Below are positions 27,001-35,043 of a stretch of 43,714 nucleotides of DNA, piece by piece. The DNA is from Bacteroidota bacterium (GTDB lineage: Bacteria > Bacteroidota > Bacteroidia > Bacteroidales > JACABE01). The stretch lies in assembly GCA_026391675.1 (NCBI GenBank), contig JAPLDQ010000022.1, positions 1 through 43,714 on the forward strand, read 5' to 3'. A model generated the notes under the pieces. That model ran no database searches, was not told the origin of the DNA, and was given only the letters and a program-made list of their open reading frames with translations. The stretch's first letter is position 1; each line of letters opens with the position of its first letter. The position numbers were made by a program, and so were the translations under genes.

Positions 27001-28877
27001 GTGATACCACCATCCAAAGAGCGATATAAGTTATTATTGGTATATGCGGTTATCTGTATATTTGAATTTAACTGGTCTATATGGCAAAATGCTCCATCAC
27101 CTCCTGATGCTTCTGTTGTAGATCCAATCTGAGGCATAGTAAATTTCTGAGATCCATTATCCTGGGCTCCAGCTAAAAAGTAATTACTATTAACTTCATT
27201 TTTGGTTGCACATGCATAAAACTGAGTAACATTATAACTTGTATTTTTAGATGCAAAGCTGGGTGTTGAAGCAGAATTTCCTGCATCAGTAGAATAAAAA
27301 ATACCTCCATCATTGCCAAATAGCATTTCATTGGTATACCCTGGTCGGAATATAATTGCATGCTGATCTGCATGGACTTCAGGTTTACTGTATCCTCCAT
27401 ACCAATGCGAAATACCAGACCAGCTGGCACCTCCATCTAAGGACCGGTGTAAATCAATGCCACCTACAATTACTAAAGAAGGATTGGTGGGATGTACAGC
27501 AATTATCAGATCATAAAAAGCCTGACTACGGGTAAAATAATCCCCGCTTCCATCAACCATTACCGGAATAGACAAAGATGTCCAGGTTGTTCCACCATCA
27601 ATAGATTTCTTAAACCACTCTACATCCTGATTTCCGCTACCACCCTGAGCTACTGCGTAGATAATATTCGAATTGGAAGGCGCACAAGCCAGCTCAACCC
27701 TTTTTGCATTTCCCATAACAATATTTGCAGATAAATCTGTCCAGGTGCCTGAACCACCATTATTTACATTGATAGATTTGTAAACTTTTCCAAGAGAAGA
27801 AATTCCCATACTTGCATATAAATCTCCATTTGAAGCAATTTCAATATCTGCTCCCCAATCACGATAAGTACCGGATACATATTGAGTTAAAACTCTTGTC
27901 CAGTTTGCCCCACCATCTGTTGAACGCATAATTCCGCCGGTATTGGTATAATATCCCCGTGTTGCAGCAAAGATAGTTCCATCAGTTTTAATTACTATCT
28001 TATTCACATAATCGAAATGGCTTCCACTGTTATAAGCTCCGGGAAAAGTAGATGTAATATTAGTCCAAGTTGAACCTCCATCTGTTGTTTTCCATATTCC
28101 ACCACCTCTTTGAGCATCAGCATTAAACCAGCCTTCACCGGTTCCTACATAAAATTCCTGTGTATTCGCAGGATTAAAAGCTATACATGTCACTATAAGA
28201 TTATCCCAGAAATCATTTACATGATTCCATGTGGGAGTTGTTGCAGTAATATCACTGGTAAACCATAGCCCACCTGATACTCCGCCAGCCCATACTTTCT
28301 TTTTATTTGCATCATTTGGATCAAACATCAATGCTCTGGTTCTACCGCCAACATTATTCGGGCCTCTTTCCTGCCAGGTAATGCCTGAAATGGGTGCTTT
28401 CTTTTTAAATAATTTTTCAACTTCTTTATTTGCAATTGCTAATTTTTCATAAGGAACTACTTTAGTAACAGGGTCTACTGTCATTAAAAAATCTTGTTCC
28501 ATGGCAAGATCAGGACGATCAGATTCCTCTTCCTCATCATTATCAGTATCAATATTTGAATAATTTGCACTGTTATTAAATGGGTGATTTGCTAAATATT
28601 CGCCCCATTTCAGCTTTTTTGATTCAGCTTTTTTTCTTCGGTAATTTTTAAAAATATTAAAACTTTTTTCTTCTTTTACTGTATTCTGAACCCATAAATT
28701 CTTAAAAGTATGCTGAACTTCTTTGAAATTTTGATTTGAATTCTGAATTACAGTAATCAAATCAAATGGGATTATTGAATTATTACTTTTTGTAGTATTC
28801 TGAGTATTACCGGTTTTAGAATGGAATAATGATAAAACAGTAAAAAGTAAAATAAAAAAAAGTCTATTAAATTTCAT
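24081..28877 (-). CDS. Giant T9SS cargo: Asp-box beta-propeller, PKD, GEVED
   Basis: A 1598-residue secreted protein. The start is the ATG at 28877, which begins a clean signal peptide (MKFNRLFFILLFTVLSLF); an ATG 30 bases upstream only adds MLNIYLNIYD. After an acidic pro-like stretch with DTDNDEEEESDRPD, a repeat region from WQERGPNNVGGRTRALMFDP carries many Asp-boxes (TTDGGSTWT, STDGGANWT, SIDGGTTWT, SLDGGASWS, TNDGGANWY), as in sortilin/BNR-type propellers. No sialidase active-site set was recognised. From about 865 a PKD domain follows (WAWDIDNNGTTDY), then a GEVED domain (about 985-1090, VYIDYNDNGIFESSE), an SWT-rich module, and a type A sorting domain from about 1525 (ISIYNPKGQLIY ... 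KGCYLVKLI). It lies downstream of a TPR/LuxR-type regulator gene on the same strand. Confidence 0.85.
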   Translation of the reverse strand: MKFNRLFFILLFTVLSLFHSKTGNTQNTTKSNNSIIPFDLITVIQNSNQNFKEVQHTFKNLWVQNTVKEEKSFNIFKNYRRKKAESKKLKWGEYLANHPFNNSANYSNIDTDNDEEEESDRPDLAMEQDFLMTVDPVTKVVPYEKLAIANKEVEKLFKKKAPISGITWQERGPNNVGGRTRALMFDPNDANKKKVWAGGVSGGLWFTSDITATTPTWNHVNDFWDNLIVTCIAFNPANTQEFYVGTGEGWFNADAQRGGGIWKTTDGGSTWTNITSTFPGAYNSGSHFDYVNKIVIKTDGTIFAATRGYYTNTGGIMRSTDGGANWTRVLTQYVSGTYRDWGADIEIASNGDLYASMGISSLGKVYKSINVNNGGSGTWTDLSANIVMGNAKRVELACAPSNSNIIYAVAQGGSGNQDVEWFKKSIDGGTTWTSLSIPVMVDGSGDYFTRSQAFYDLIIAVHPTNPSLVIVGGIDLHRSLDGGASWSGISHWYGGYSKPEVHADQHAIIFRPGYTNEMLFGNDGGIFYSTDAGNSASTPSFASKNTSYNVTQFYACATKNEVNSNYFLAGAQDNGSQKFTMPQIGSTTEASGGDGAFCHIDQLNSNIQITAYTNNNLYRSLDGGITFPSLTSDASGLFINPSDYDSQRKILYLTAANDQLKRISGMDVTPVTNTNLTISVGTVQVSAIKVSPYNDVVFLGIGNGRVYKYTNASTVSPVLTRIDNGTTPITTAGWVSCVEVGANDNNILVTYSNYGVTSVWETNDGGANWYSKEGNLPDMPVRWALYNPNNRNQVLLATEVGVWSTDNFGTGTNSVPVWGVSSANLAYTRCTMLKYRPADKMVVISTHGRGLFTSDIFVTTTVADFVADQNFSCTGSLTVNFKDASLKPGNSWAWDIDNNGTTDYTTQNITHTYSSPGLYTVKLTVNNGAATITKDIIVISSEPTVNTGCTLTSNSNLNNNADIGIHRFALGSIDNTTSHNDGYYQNYCCTQATALELNKTYNVTIVTGILNNESAKVYIDYNDNGIFESSEAVVSFTADKSGTHILSFTTPSSAVVLDKGLRLRVLSKFNAVPSTGCDISTYGQAEDYTVYVKSDASWTGTSSTSWTTPGNWNINSVPVSGAKIKIPTGATNYPVLTTNVNCRVLAIETGASVTINPTYSLTVSGNATNNAGINGLILKSDASGTASLIYSGTTVSGKVERYISAYSTAYNGWRFVSSPVNNAGIGNFAPGTGEDFYSYDETQNLCWQYQNTGSFVNGKGYLAAYKLGAAKSFSGTLNNSNQSFSNLSLTPAQQQGWQLLGNPFPSALIWNDGNWALSNISANAKVLNAGGTYTDVPPNGIIPAMQGFWVQVTNTTNSITIPAVSRTHSAVNLLNKSAVSERLILKAASIENSTYVESVIKTDNNASNGFDADFDAKFLAGLSGAPQFYSILPDYKLSTNTVLPIGKNEVSIPMGFVAGDANNYQLTVEGLNTFNSSAIILEDLKTNTFQNLVTNPIYSFTAISGDNINRFIVHFNYKGNNGNKNNSKVIYSYGSDIYVNSSETVMQISIYNPKGQLIYTVNKPEGIFYYSLNGKSKGCYLVKLITDKKVYSEKVFIK

Positions 28878-28904
28878 ATCATAAATATTTAAATAAATGT
28901 TAAG

Positions 28905-28937
28905 CAAAATTAAAAATTAATCTGAATAAAAAGCAAA
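28905..28937 (-). promoter_or_regulatory. Promoter of the giant propeller gene
   Basis: On the minus strand a TTG (28934-28936, within CTTTTTGC) and TAATTTTG (28905-28912) are 21 bp apart, a good match to the Bacteroidota -33/-7 pair. The -7 box lies 27 bp before the ATG at 28877. This indicates transcription independent of the regulator gene upstream. Confidence 0.6.
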
Positions 28938-28944
28938 AAGTAAC

Positions 28945-28966
28945 GCGGACAAAATGCGGACAAAAT
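28945..28966. repeat. Perfect tandem 11-bp repeat next to the propeller promoter
   Basis: GCGGACAAAAT occurs twice without a gap (28945-28955 and 28956-28966). Read toward the propeller gene it is ATTTTGTCCGC twice, ending eight bases before the -33 TTG. The G/C-rich core stands out in AT-rich sequence, and the period of 11 bp places both copies on one face of the helix, as expected for an activator site. Confidence 0.75.
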
Positions 28967-28991
28967 TTAAAAAAATTCTTATTAGATAATA

Positions 28992-30839
28992 CTAAATATT
29001 TGATATATAAGCCTCTAGCGAGTCTGATTCAGGTAAGTTGAGTTTTTTTCTGATTCTGTATCTTGATTTGCGAATGGCTTCAATAGATACATTCATAATA
29101 CTTGAGATTTGATTGCTGTTTAAATTAAGTTTTAGATAAGCACAGAATTTTAATTCAGTCTTACTTAATTCAGGATGTGCTTGTTTGAGTTTCTCGAAAA
29201 AATCATGGTGCAATGAAGAGAAGTTTTTGTTAAATAAATCCATTTCTTTTGTATCAATCACTTGAGCTTTTATAGAAGAAAGCAACTTATTTATATCATC
29301 TGTATTTAAAGTAATATTATTTTTTAAAGCTAATGAAAACTGTTTTTTAATAATTTCAAGTAGCTTAATTTTTTGTTCAAGTGCCATACTAGTTGCCACT
29401 TGCTCATTTTCTTTTATTTTAACTTCATTTTCGTATTTTTCTATTCTTAATTTATTAATTTCATCCCTTTTAATTGCATTTTCAAGCTCTAATTCATTGA
29501 TTTTTAATTGTTCAACTAATAATACTTTTCTTTTCTTATTATTATGTATGATTAAAATAACAAATGAAATTAATAAACCTACGGTTATAATTGAAAGCAA
29601 GGATAGAAAATTCAAAAAATGTTTCTCTTTTTTTGAAGTTAATAATCTGAATTTTTGATTATCAATTATATTTGTTTTATTTTGATTTTCATATTGAAGT
29701 TCTGAAATTTTTAAATTGTTTTTTATTTTTCGTTCATTGATGGTATCATTGAGAACCAAAATTAGCATACTTTTATTAAAAGCATCATTTATTTTACCTT
29801 TAATTGAATCAATTTGTAAAAGCAATTTTAATGATGACATTTGATTTTCAACATCTCCGATTTTTACTGAATATGCATTTGATTTATTAAGATATGATGA
29901 TGCTTCATCATACCGGTGTTTACTGATTAAACATTCGCCCAAATTTCTGTAAAGAACTGATATCATTGAGATATCCTCACTTTTAAATGAAGTTGATATA
30001 CCTTTATGTAAATAATAAATTGCTGAATCAATTAAGTTTTCCTTTTTAAATAACATAGCAAAATTATTATAAGTAACCGTAAGGTTAAACTTTGAATCTT
30101 CATTTTGTAGACTTTCTATTAATTCCTTGTATATTTGAGCTGCTTTTTCATATTTCCCAATATCTTCATACAAATTAGCCAAATTACCTTTATTGTGTTC
30201 AATCCCAATAAAATTACCTATATCATAATTCAAATGTATTGCTTTGAAATAATAATTTTCAGCAGACGAATAATCTTTTTGAGTTGCTTTATAATATCCG
30301 ATTATATTATAAACCTTAGCAATTCCTTCTTTATTTATTGATTTTTCATAGTAAGGGAGTAATTCATAGAATAATTTTATTGCCAGATTTTCATCTCCGA
30401 TTGAAAGATTTACAGAAGCTATGTTTTCAATACATTTTAACATTAATAATGTATCTGAAATTTCTGTTGCAATTTTGTTTGCCTGATCAAAACAATTTAA
30501 TGCCGACTTATAATCACTTAAATCATAATTAACTACACCTTCAACAAATTTTGTTTCGCCTTCTCCTTTTTTATAGTTTATTTTATCAGCTTGATTGTAC
30601 AATGCTTTAAGCATAATAAAAACACTATCATTGTTAATGTTATCGTTTTTTAATATTTTTTTAAGCTGGGTGTTGATTTGTGCAGTATCTTTTTCAAAAC
30701 CAGATTGCTTATCAATATCTATATTATTGTTATTTAAAGAATTATGGCAAGAAGATATTAAAAAACAAATAATAAATATAAGATATTTAATTTTAAAAAA
30801 ATTGAAGTTTTTAAAAGCATTTTCAATTTGAATTTTCAA
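28992..30839 (-). CDS. Membrane-anchored TPR regulator with LuxR-type C-terminal HTH
   Basis: A 615-residue sensor-type regulator. The N-terminus IKYLIFIICFLISSCHN carries a lipobox-like sequence ending in Cys near residue 31, so the periplasmic part may be lipid-anchored. Residues about 60-370 hold TPR repeats (for example YKSALNCFDQANKIA, YSSAENYYFKAIHL, YEKAAQIYKELIE, YDEASSYLNKSN). A single transmembrane helix lies at about 408-433 (FLSLLSIITVGLLISFVILII), followed by a coiled coil (about 440-505). The cytoplasmic C-terminus has a LuxR-like HTH (about 558-610): LSKTELKFCAYLKLNLNSNQISSIMNVSIEAIRKSRYRIRKKLNL. This topology, a periplasmic TPR sensor fused to a cytoplasmic HTH, is known in Bacteroidota but seldom studied. 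Its gene ends 114 bp before the start of the giant propeller gene, a likely target. Confidence 0.85.
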   Translation of the reverse strand: MKIQIENAFKNFNFFKIKYLIFIICFLISSCHNSLNNNNIDIDKQSGFEKDTAQINTQLKKILKNDNINNDSVFIMLKALYNQADKINYKKGEGETKFVEGVVNYDLSDYKSALNCFDQANKIATEISDTLLMLKCIENIASVNLSIGDENLAIKLFYELLPYYEKSINKEGIAKVYNIIGYYKATQKDYSSAENYYFKAIHLNYDIGNFIGIEHNKGNLANLYEDIGKYEKAAQIYKELIESLQNEDSKFNLTVTYNNFAMLFKKENLIDSAIYYLHKGISTSFKSEDISMISVLYRNLGECLISKHRYDEASSYLNKSNAYSVKIGDVENQMSSLKLLLQIDSIKGKINDAFNKSMLILVLNDTINERKIKNNLKISELQYENQNKTNIIDNQKFRLLTSKKEKHFLNFLSLLSIITVGLLISFVILIIHNNKKRKVLLVEQLKINELELENAIKRDEINKLRIEKYENEVKIKENEQVATSMALEQKIKLLEIIKKQFSLALKNNITLNTDDINKLLSSIKAQVIDTKEMDLFNKNFSSLHHDFFEKLKQAHPELSKTELKFCAYLKLNLNSNQISSIMNVSIEAIRKSRYRIRKKLNLPESDSLEAYISNI

Positions 30840-31066
30840 TTTTTGATTTTTTTTTATATAATTAATTGAATACCAATAGATACAGTAATTACAAACTCAA
30901 AAACTCCAGTTAAATAATGTTTTAGGACATTAAAGTATCAAAAACGTTGTTAAGAACTTAATATTTAGATTAGTACATAATTGAAACTATATTAAACTCC
31001 ACAATCAATTATTTTACCTACAAAATTATTAAGTTATATTCTGGTTTAAATTGAGCTAACAATAAC
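30840..31066. other. Intergenic gap between the TPR/LuxR gene and rubrerythrin gene
   Basis: 227 bp of AT-rich sequence. I see no ORF, clear terminator hairpin or full promoter pair. It must hold the promoter of the TPR/LuxR gene and the end of the rubrerythrin transcript. Confidence 0.4.
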
Positions 31067-31639
31067 TTAGTAATTATCCGCCTGTATTTCATAATAAGCC
31101 TGTGGATGTTCACATACAGGGCATTTCAACAATGCTTTTTTACCATAGTGGATATGCCCGCATTTACGGCAAATCCATTTAACATCTGTATCTCTTTTGA
31201 ATACATTCTCAGTATCGATATTATTCCATAATTTATTAAATCGTGCTTCATGCTCTTTTTCAATAATAGCAATCAGTTTGAACGACATTGCCACTTTTTT
31301 AAATCCTTCTTCTTCAGCTATCTTAGAAAACTCCGGATACAATTTAGTCCATTCTTCATTTTCACCACCGGCAGCTGCTTTTAAATTTTCAGCTGTAGTT
31401 GCAATTATTCCGGCAGGATATGAGGCCGTAATTTCAACCATCCCCCCTTCCAGGTAACGAAAGAATATTTTTGCATGGGAGGCTTCCTGTAATGCAGTTT
31501 CTTCAAAAATTGCTGCAATTTGCTCATAACCTTCTTTCTTTGCCTGTTTTGCAAAAAACTGGTATCTGTTTTTTGCCTGCGATTCACCTGCAAATGCTTT
31601 CAACAGGTTTTTCTCTGTTTTGCTACCTTTTATACTCAT
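31067..31639 (-). CDS. Rubrerythrin
   Basis: A 190-residue peroxide-reducing diiron protein used in oxidative-stress defence, especially in anaerobes. The ferritin-like four-helix bundle begins GSKTEKNLLKAFAGESQAKNRYQFFAKQA, with Glu ligands in FAGESQAKNRY and EETALQEASHAKIFF; the second set is in AIIEKEHEARFNKL. The C-terminal rubredoxin-like domain has two CxxC pairs, CRKCGH and CPVCEH, near residues 155 and 173, which bind a single iron. Domain order (bundle then rubredoxin) and length are those of classical rubrerythrin. ATG at 31639 with a TATTTTTG box 20 bp upstream. It is divergent from rdgB, and the promoters nearly overlap. It suggests exposure to low-oxygen conditions but does not prove strict anaerobiosis. 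Confidence 0.95.
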   Translation of the reverse strand: MSIKGSKTEKNLLKAFAGESQAKNRYQFFAKQAKKEGYEQIAAIFEETALQEASHAKIFFRYLEGGMVEITASYPAGIIATTAENLKAAAGGENEEWTKLYPEFSKIAEEEGFKKVAMSFKLIAIIEKEHEARFNKLWNNIDTENVFKRDTDVKWICRKCGHIHYGKKALLKCPVCEHPQAYYEIQADNY

Positions 31640-31659
31640 ACTTATTTATTTTAGTGAAA

Positions 31660-31667
31660 CAAAAATA
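31660..31667 (-). promoter_or_regulatory. -7 box for rubrerythrin
   Basis: Minus-strand TATTTTTG fits TAnnTTTG, 20 bp before the ATG at 31639. It is only five bases from the opposite-strand -7 box of rdgB at 31673-31680. Confidence 0.5.
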
Positions 31668-31672
31668 ATTAT

Positions 31673-31680
31673 TAATTTTG
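31673..31680 (+). promoter_or_regulatory. -7 box for rdgB
   Basis: TAATTTTG fits TAnnTTTG, 18 bp before the ATG at 31699. The in-frame TTG at 31678 forms its last bases, which argues against TTG as a start codon. Confidence 0.5.
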
Positions 31681-31698
31681 AATAAAATTAGCTTACAA

Positions 31699-32286
31699 AT
31701 GGATTTAGTTTTCGCGACCAACAACCAACACAAAATTAAAGAGATAAGACCTCTTATTATTGACAGTATAAATTTACTAAGCCTTTCTGATATCAATTGT
31801 TTTGAAGAAATTCCTGAAACACAGCACACCTTGAAGGGAAATGCTTCACAAAAATCTCATTTTGTCTTTGATAAATTCGGAGTTAATTGTTTTGCAGATG
31901 ATACAGGTTTGGAAATTGAAGCATTAAACGGAGATCCAGGTGTTTATTCGGCAAGGTATGCTGGTGAAGGATGCAGTTTTCAGGATAATATTGAAAAAGT
32001 TTTACTTAATATGGATGGAAATATTAACCGTAAGGCTAAATTCACAACAGTAATTTCATTATTACTGGATGGAAAAGAGTACTTCTTTGAAGGCTTTGTA
32101 AATGGGATTATACTTACTGAAAAATTAGGAAAAGAAGGTTTTGGTTACGATCCGATTTTTATGCCTGAAGGATATAATATTTCATTCGCAGAAATGACAC
32201 TGGAAGAAAAAAACAAAATCAGTCACAGGGCCATGGCTGTGAATAAGCTTGCTGCTTTCCTAAACCTCAAACCCGATAATATGTGA
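31699..32286 (+). CDS. rdgB: XTP/dITP diphosphatase (RdgB/HAM1 family)
   Basis: A 195-residue house-cleaning enzyme that hydrolyses XTP, ITP and dITP to monophosphates, keeping deaminated bases out of DNA and RNA. The N-terminal motif [19 protein letters not shown] contains the family signature (AT-x-N-x-x-K). [26 protein letters not shown] supplies the metal-binding Asp residues and the substrate loop, and [19 protein letters not shown] followed by [15 protein letters not shown] completes the fold. The start ATG at 31699 was chosen over the upstream in-frame TTG at 31678, which lies inside the -7 box. The 3' end overlaps the convergent MgtC-like gene by 27 bp. Confident identification. Confidence 0.94.
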   Translation: MDLVFATNNQHKIKEIRPLIIDSINLLSLSDINCFEEIPETQHTLKGNASQKSHFVFDKFGVNCFADDTGLEIEALNGDPGVYSARYAGEGCSFQDNIEKVLLNMDGNINRKAKFTTVISLLLDGKEYFFEGFVNGIILTEKLGKEGFGYDPIFMPEGYNISFAEMTLEEKNKISHRAMAVNKLAAFLNLKPDNM

Positions 32287-32898
32287 GTTATTAATTAAAA
32301 AATTATCTATTAGTTTTCTTTTATTAATCGGTGAAATCTCAATATTATATTCAATTCTCACAATATTATTGTGTTTGCTTATTTTATTCTGGATAAAATT
32401 AATCTGTAATTCATTCATTTCCTTTTCCAGTTCCTCTATGGAATATTCCTGCGAAACAAATTGGATATCATATACTTTCATCTGATGCAGATTATCAAAG
32501 AAGAACTCAAATTTAGATAAAACTACCATCACTACAATTACTACACTTAATACTTCTCCTGCAAGAATATAATGCCTTAAACCTATACTCATTCCTATGG
32601 CAGCAGCCATCCATATAATTGCGGCAGAAGTAATCCCTTTTACTGTAGAACCTTCTTTAAAAACCACTCCTGCACCAATAAATCCAATACCAGTTACAAT
32701 ATTTGACGCAATTCTGTCACCACTGCTTAATGAAACTGAAAGTATACTGAACAAGCAGGAACTTACTGAGATTAATATCATGGTTCTGAATCCTGCCGGT
32801 TTACTGTGATATTCCCTTTCCAGGCCTAATATTGCCCCTGCAATAAGGGCTGCTATTATCTGAAGTATTTGTTCATACATTGGTTGCATTAAATCCAT
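32260..32898 (-). CDS. MgtC/SapB-family membrane protein
   Basis: A 212-residue inner-membrane protein. The N-terminal hydrophobic domain shows [41 protein letters not shown] (residues about 13-53), with the conserved Arg/Glu and Thr; then [43 protein letters not shown] (about 66-108), the family signature. Four or five helices are expected. The last 70 residues form a cytosolic domain ([27 protein letters not shown]). MgtC proteins act in magnesium limitation and in acid or virulence adaptation. Its start (32898) lies five bases from the SprB-type gene stop, so the two may share a transcript, although a functional link is not obvious. Confidence 0.9.
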   Translation of the reverse strand: MDLMQPMYEQILQIIAALIAGAILGLEREYHSKPAGFRTMILISVSSCLFSILSVSLSSGDRIASNIVTGIGFIGAGVVFKEGSTVKGITSAAIIWMAAAIGMSIGLRHYILAGEVLSVVIVVMVVLSKFEFFFDNLHQMKVYDIQFVSQEYSIEELEKEMNELQINFIQNKISKHNNIVRIEYNIEISPINKRKLIDNFLINNSHIIGFEV

Positions 32899-32903
32899 TT
32901 CAT

Positions 32904-34898
32904 TTATTTTAAAACTGTTATTCTTCCTAATTTGCGATAATTCACTTTGTCCTCTCCTATTGCCTCAATTGAGTATACATAAACATCATCAGGGACTAAT
33001 TCTCCCATATATCTTCCATCCCAACCAACAGTTATATCATAGGTTTCAAATAATAAATTCCCCCATTTATTAAAAATTGTCATGTGAAATTTTTCAACAT
33101 GGGTATATGGAACCAAAAACAAATCATTCAAGCCATCACCGTTAGGTGTAAATGCATTGGGGACATAAAGGGTTGATGCACCTTTTACTTTAATATTTAC
33201 ACAGGTAGAATCAAAACAATTGTTGTTATTCGAAACAACTACACAATAAATTGTATCATGAGTGGGATACATAATCATATTATTAGCAGTATTCCCTGTG
33301 TTCCACAAATAGGATAATCCGCCAAAACTAGTTAGTACCACCGAATCTTCAATAAAGATTACAGTTGAAGAAGTATGAATTACAGCTGATGGTGTTTGAT
33401 TAACTGTAACTATAGCAGTATCTGAAGCTACACAACCAAAAATATTATAAATAACAGAATAAGTTGAATTAACCAATGGCGAAACAATAAGATTTGCTGT
33501 TTGCTGACCTCCCGGCATCCATTTATATGTACCACCAGCTAATGAAGGGGTTGTTAATAATGTTACCTTACTTCCGGAGCAAATTGTCGGATTATTGACA
33601 GTTATAGTAGGAACAACAATGCTGTTAGGAACAATAGCATTAGTATCCAAATGACAATCAGCCGTATCGGTAATAGATAGTAAATAATTTCCCGGACTTA
33701 ATTTAGTCAGAGACGAAGTAGAATCGCCATTACTCCATAAAAACTTAAAGGGAGAAGCTCCGTTTGTCATATTAACTGAAATACTGCCATTATTTCCATT
33801 TTTACACGATACTCCATTTACAGTAATAGTAGGTTTCAGATCAATATTATTGATTAAGACTGTTTTAGTTGCAGTAAGATTATTGGCGGATTTAACAGTT
33901 ACAGTATATGAACCGGCGCATAATCCGGTAACTGTATCATTTAAAGTAGCCTGTTGATCTGTCCATTTATAGTTATAAGGAGGTGTGCCTCCTGAAGCAA
34001 ATACAACTGCCATGCCATTACAGGTAATAACCGGTGGTGGAATACAAGCAGCATTACAAGTTCCATAGGTTGGTATAGCAGGAGTTGAAACCCAATTTCC
34101 ACCGTCAGGAATTCTTCTGTATGACTGACCTAATGTATTTTGAGGATTATTAGAAGTAATAAAATTTTTCTTATTAGCAGGAATATTATCATATGAAGCT
34201 AAACTACCGCTGTAACCACAAGCTGTTACTCCCGGATTACAGGGAATACATGATGTACATGAATTCTGCAGGCTGCACCAGGAAATTGCATCCTGAGGTA
34301 CTCCAAAGTTATCATAAAAAGCAAACCAGCCTCCTGCATTGGGAAACCATAATCGAAGTCCACCACCAATACATACATTGGAACTTAAACTTCCTCCAAC
34401 AACAATTTCTATCGTTTTACCACCATTCTGTACCAATAAATTTGAAGGAACAGCAGATGCAGCTACACCCCTTAACAATACAAAACCTCTGGGTGGAACA
34501 ATTGTTCCCTGAGGAATAACGAATCCTCCACCAAAATTACTGGTTTGATTATTTACCAGATCAGGGGCATTATTTCCCAGAAAAAAGCAGGAAATATCAA
34601 CAGGCTGGCATATATCAGGATTATACAGTTCTATCCATTCACCATTACGGTTATCCCCATAAATGGAACCATCACCGCTGGAGGGTGATAGCATTACTTC
34701 ATTAATCATAATTTTGGGCCCGTTATAATTACAGGGATTTCCATTACAAACGGTGTTGTCTCTTGTTATTGTGCTTAAGTTGAGTTGTGAAAATAAATTA
34801 TTACTAAAGACAAGCAATAATAATAAACTAAAGAGGAATTTACATTTCTTCAGCACGAGAATTTTTATCAGCTTGTAATAATTACTAAAAGTTTTCAA
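32904..34898 (-). CDS. Lamin-tail/SprB-repeat secreted protein with type B T9SS domain
   Basis: A 664-residue surface protein. The first 38 residues form an unusually long signal region (n-region KTFSNYYKLIKILVLKKCK, then FLFSLLLLLVFSNNLFSQ); a shorter start is not available in frame before the hydrophobic part. A lamin-tail-like domain (about 60-215) has IMINEVMLSPSSGDG and NGEWIELYNPD, found in extracellular Bacteroidota proteins. Near 370-415 is a SprB-type repeat (NGSISVNMTNGASPFKFLWSNGD, then SPGNYLLSITDTADC). A second Ig-like part contains CVASDTAIVTVNQTP. The end from about 578 (VPNAFTPNGDGLNDLFLVP ... IFNKWGNLLFET ... DGRYMGELVPDDVYVY) is the gliding-associated type B sorting domain. 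Such proteins are cargo rather than secretion machinery. Its role is unknown. Confidence 0.87.
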   Translation of the reverse strand: MKTFSNYYKLIKILVLKKCKFLFSLLLLLVFSNNLFSQLNLSTITRDNTVCNGNPCNYNGPKIMINEVMLSPSSGDGSIYGDNRNGEWIELYNPDICQPVDISCFFLGNNAPDLVNNQTSNFGGGFVIPQGTIVPPRGFVLLRGVAASAVPSNLLVQNGGKTIEIVVGGSLSSNVCIGGGLRLWFPNAGGWFAFYDNFGVPQDAISWCSLQNSCTSCIPCNPGVTACGYSGSLASYDNIPANKKNFITSNNPQNTLGQSYRRIPDGGNWVSTPAIPTYGTCNAACIPPPVITCNGMAVVFASGGTPPYNYKWTDQQATLNDTVTGLCAGSYTVTVKSANNLTATKTVLINNIDLKPTITVNGVSCKNGNNGSISVNMTNGASPFKFLWSNGDSTSSLTKLSPGNYLLSITDTADCHLDTNAIVPNSIVVPTITVNNPTICSGSKVTLLTTPSLAGGTYKWMPGGQQTANLIVSPLVNSTYSVIYNIFGCVASDTAIVTVNQTPSAVIHTSSTVIFIEDSVVLTSFGGLSYLWNTGNTANNMIMYPTHDTIYCVVVSNNNNCFDSTCVNIKVKGASTLYVPNAFTPNGDGLNDLFLVPYTHVEKFHMTIFNKWGNLLFETYDITVGWDGRYMGELVPDDVYVYSIEAIGEDKVNYRKLGRITVLK

Positions 34899-34979
34899 AA
34901 TAAGAATTCTTTGCTAAGATTTAGACATTTTAATTCTAATAAAGTTATCAACATACAAATATACGATATTTTTCAACTA

Positions 34980-35013
34980 ATTGTCTTATCAAAATATAAA
35001 ATCATTATTTTTG
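34980..35013 (+). promoter_or_regulatory. Promoter of kbl
   Basis: A TTG at 34981-34983 and TATTTTTG at 35006-35013 are 22 bp apart, a slightly long but acceptable -33/-7 pair. The -7 box is 30 bp before the ATG at 35044. The TTG at 34981 therefore belongs to the promoter and not to the coding region. Confidence 0.55.
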
Positions 35014-35043
35014 CAGAACATAAAACCATTAAATAAATTAACC

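Noticed and set aside
24081-28877. A sialidase
   Set aside because: Asp-boxes are present, but I could not find the Arg triad and catalytic Tyr/Glu expected of a sialidase.
28945-28966. The 11-bp tandem repeat as a CRISPR or start of a larger array
   Set aside because: Only two copies without spacers are present, and no cas genes are near.
31678-31698. A TTG start for rdgB
   Set aside because: It overlaps the -7 box TAATTTTG, and the conserved family start MDLVFATNN begins at 31699.
34193-34519. A 108-residue ORF on the plus strand
   Set aside because: It is a shadow on the opposite strand of the lamin-tail/SprB gene, with amino-acid use unlike a real protein.
34981-35043. An extended N-terminus for kbl from a TTG
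   Set aside because: The TTG forms the -33 part of the promoter and TATTTTTG lies within the extension, so it would be untranscribed; the family N-terminus begins at 35044.
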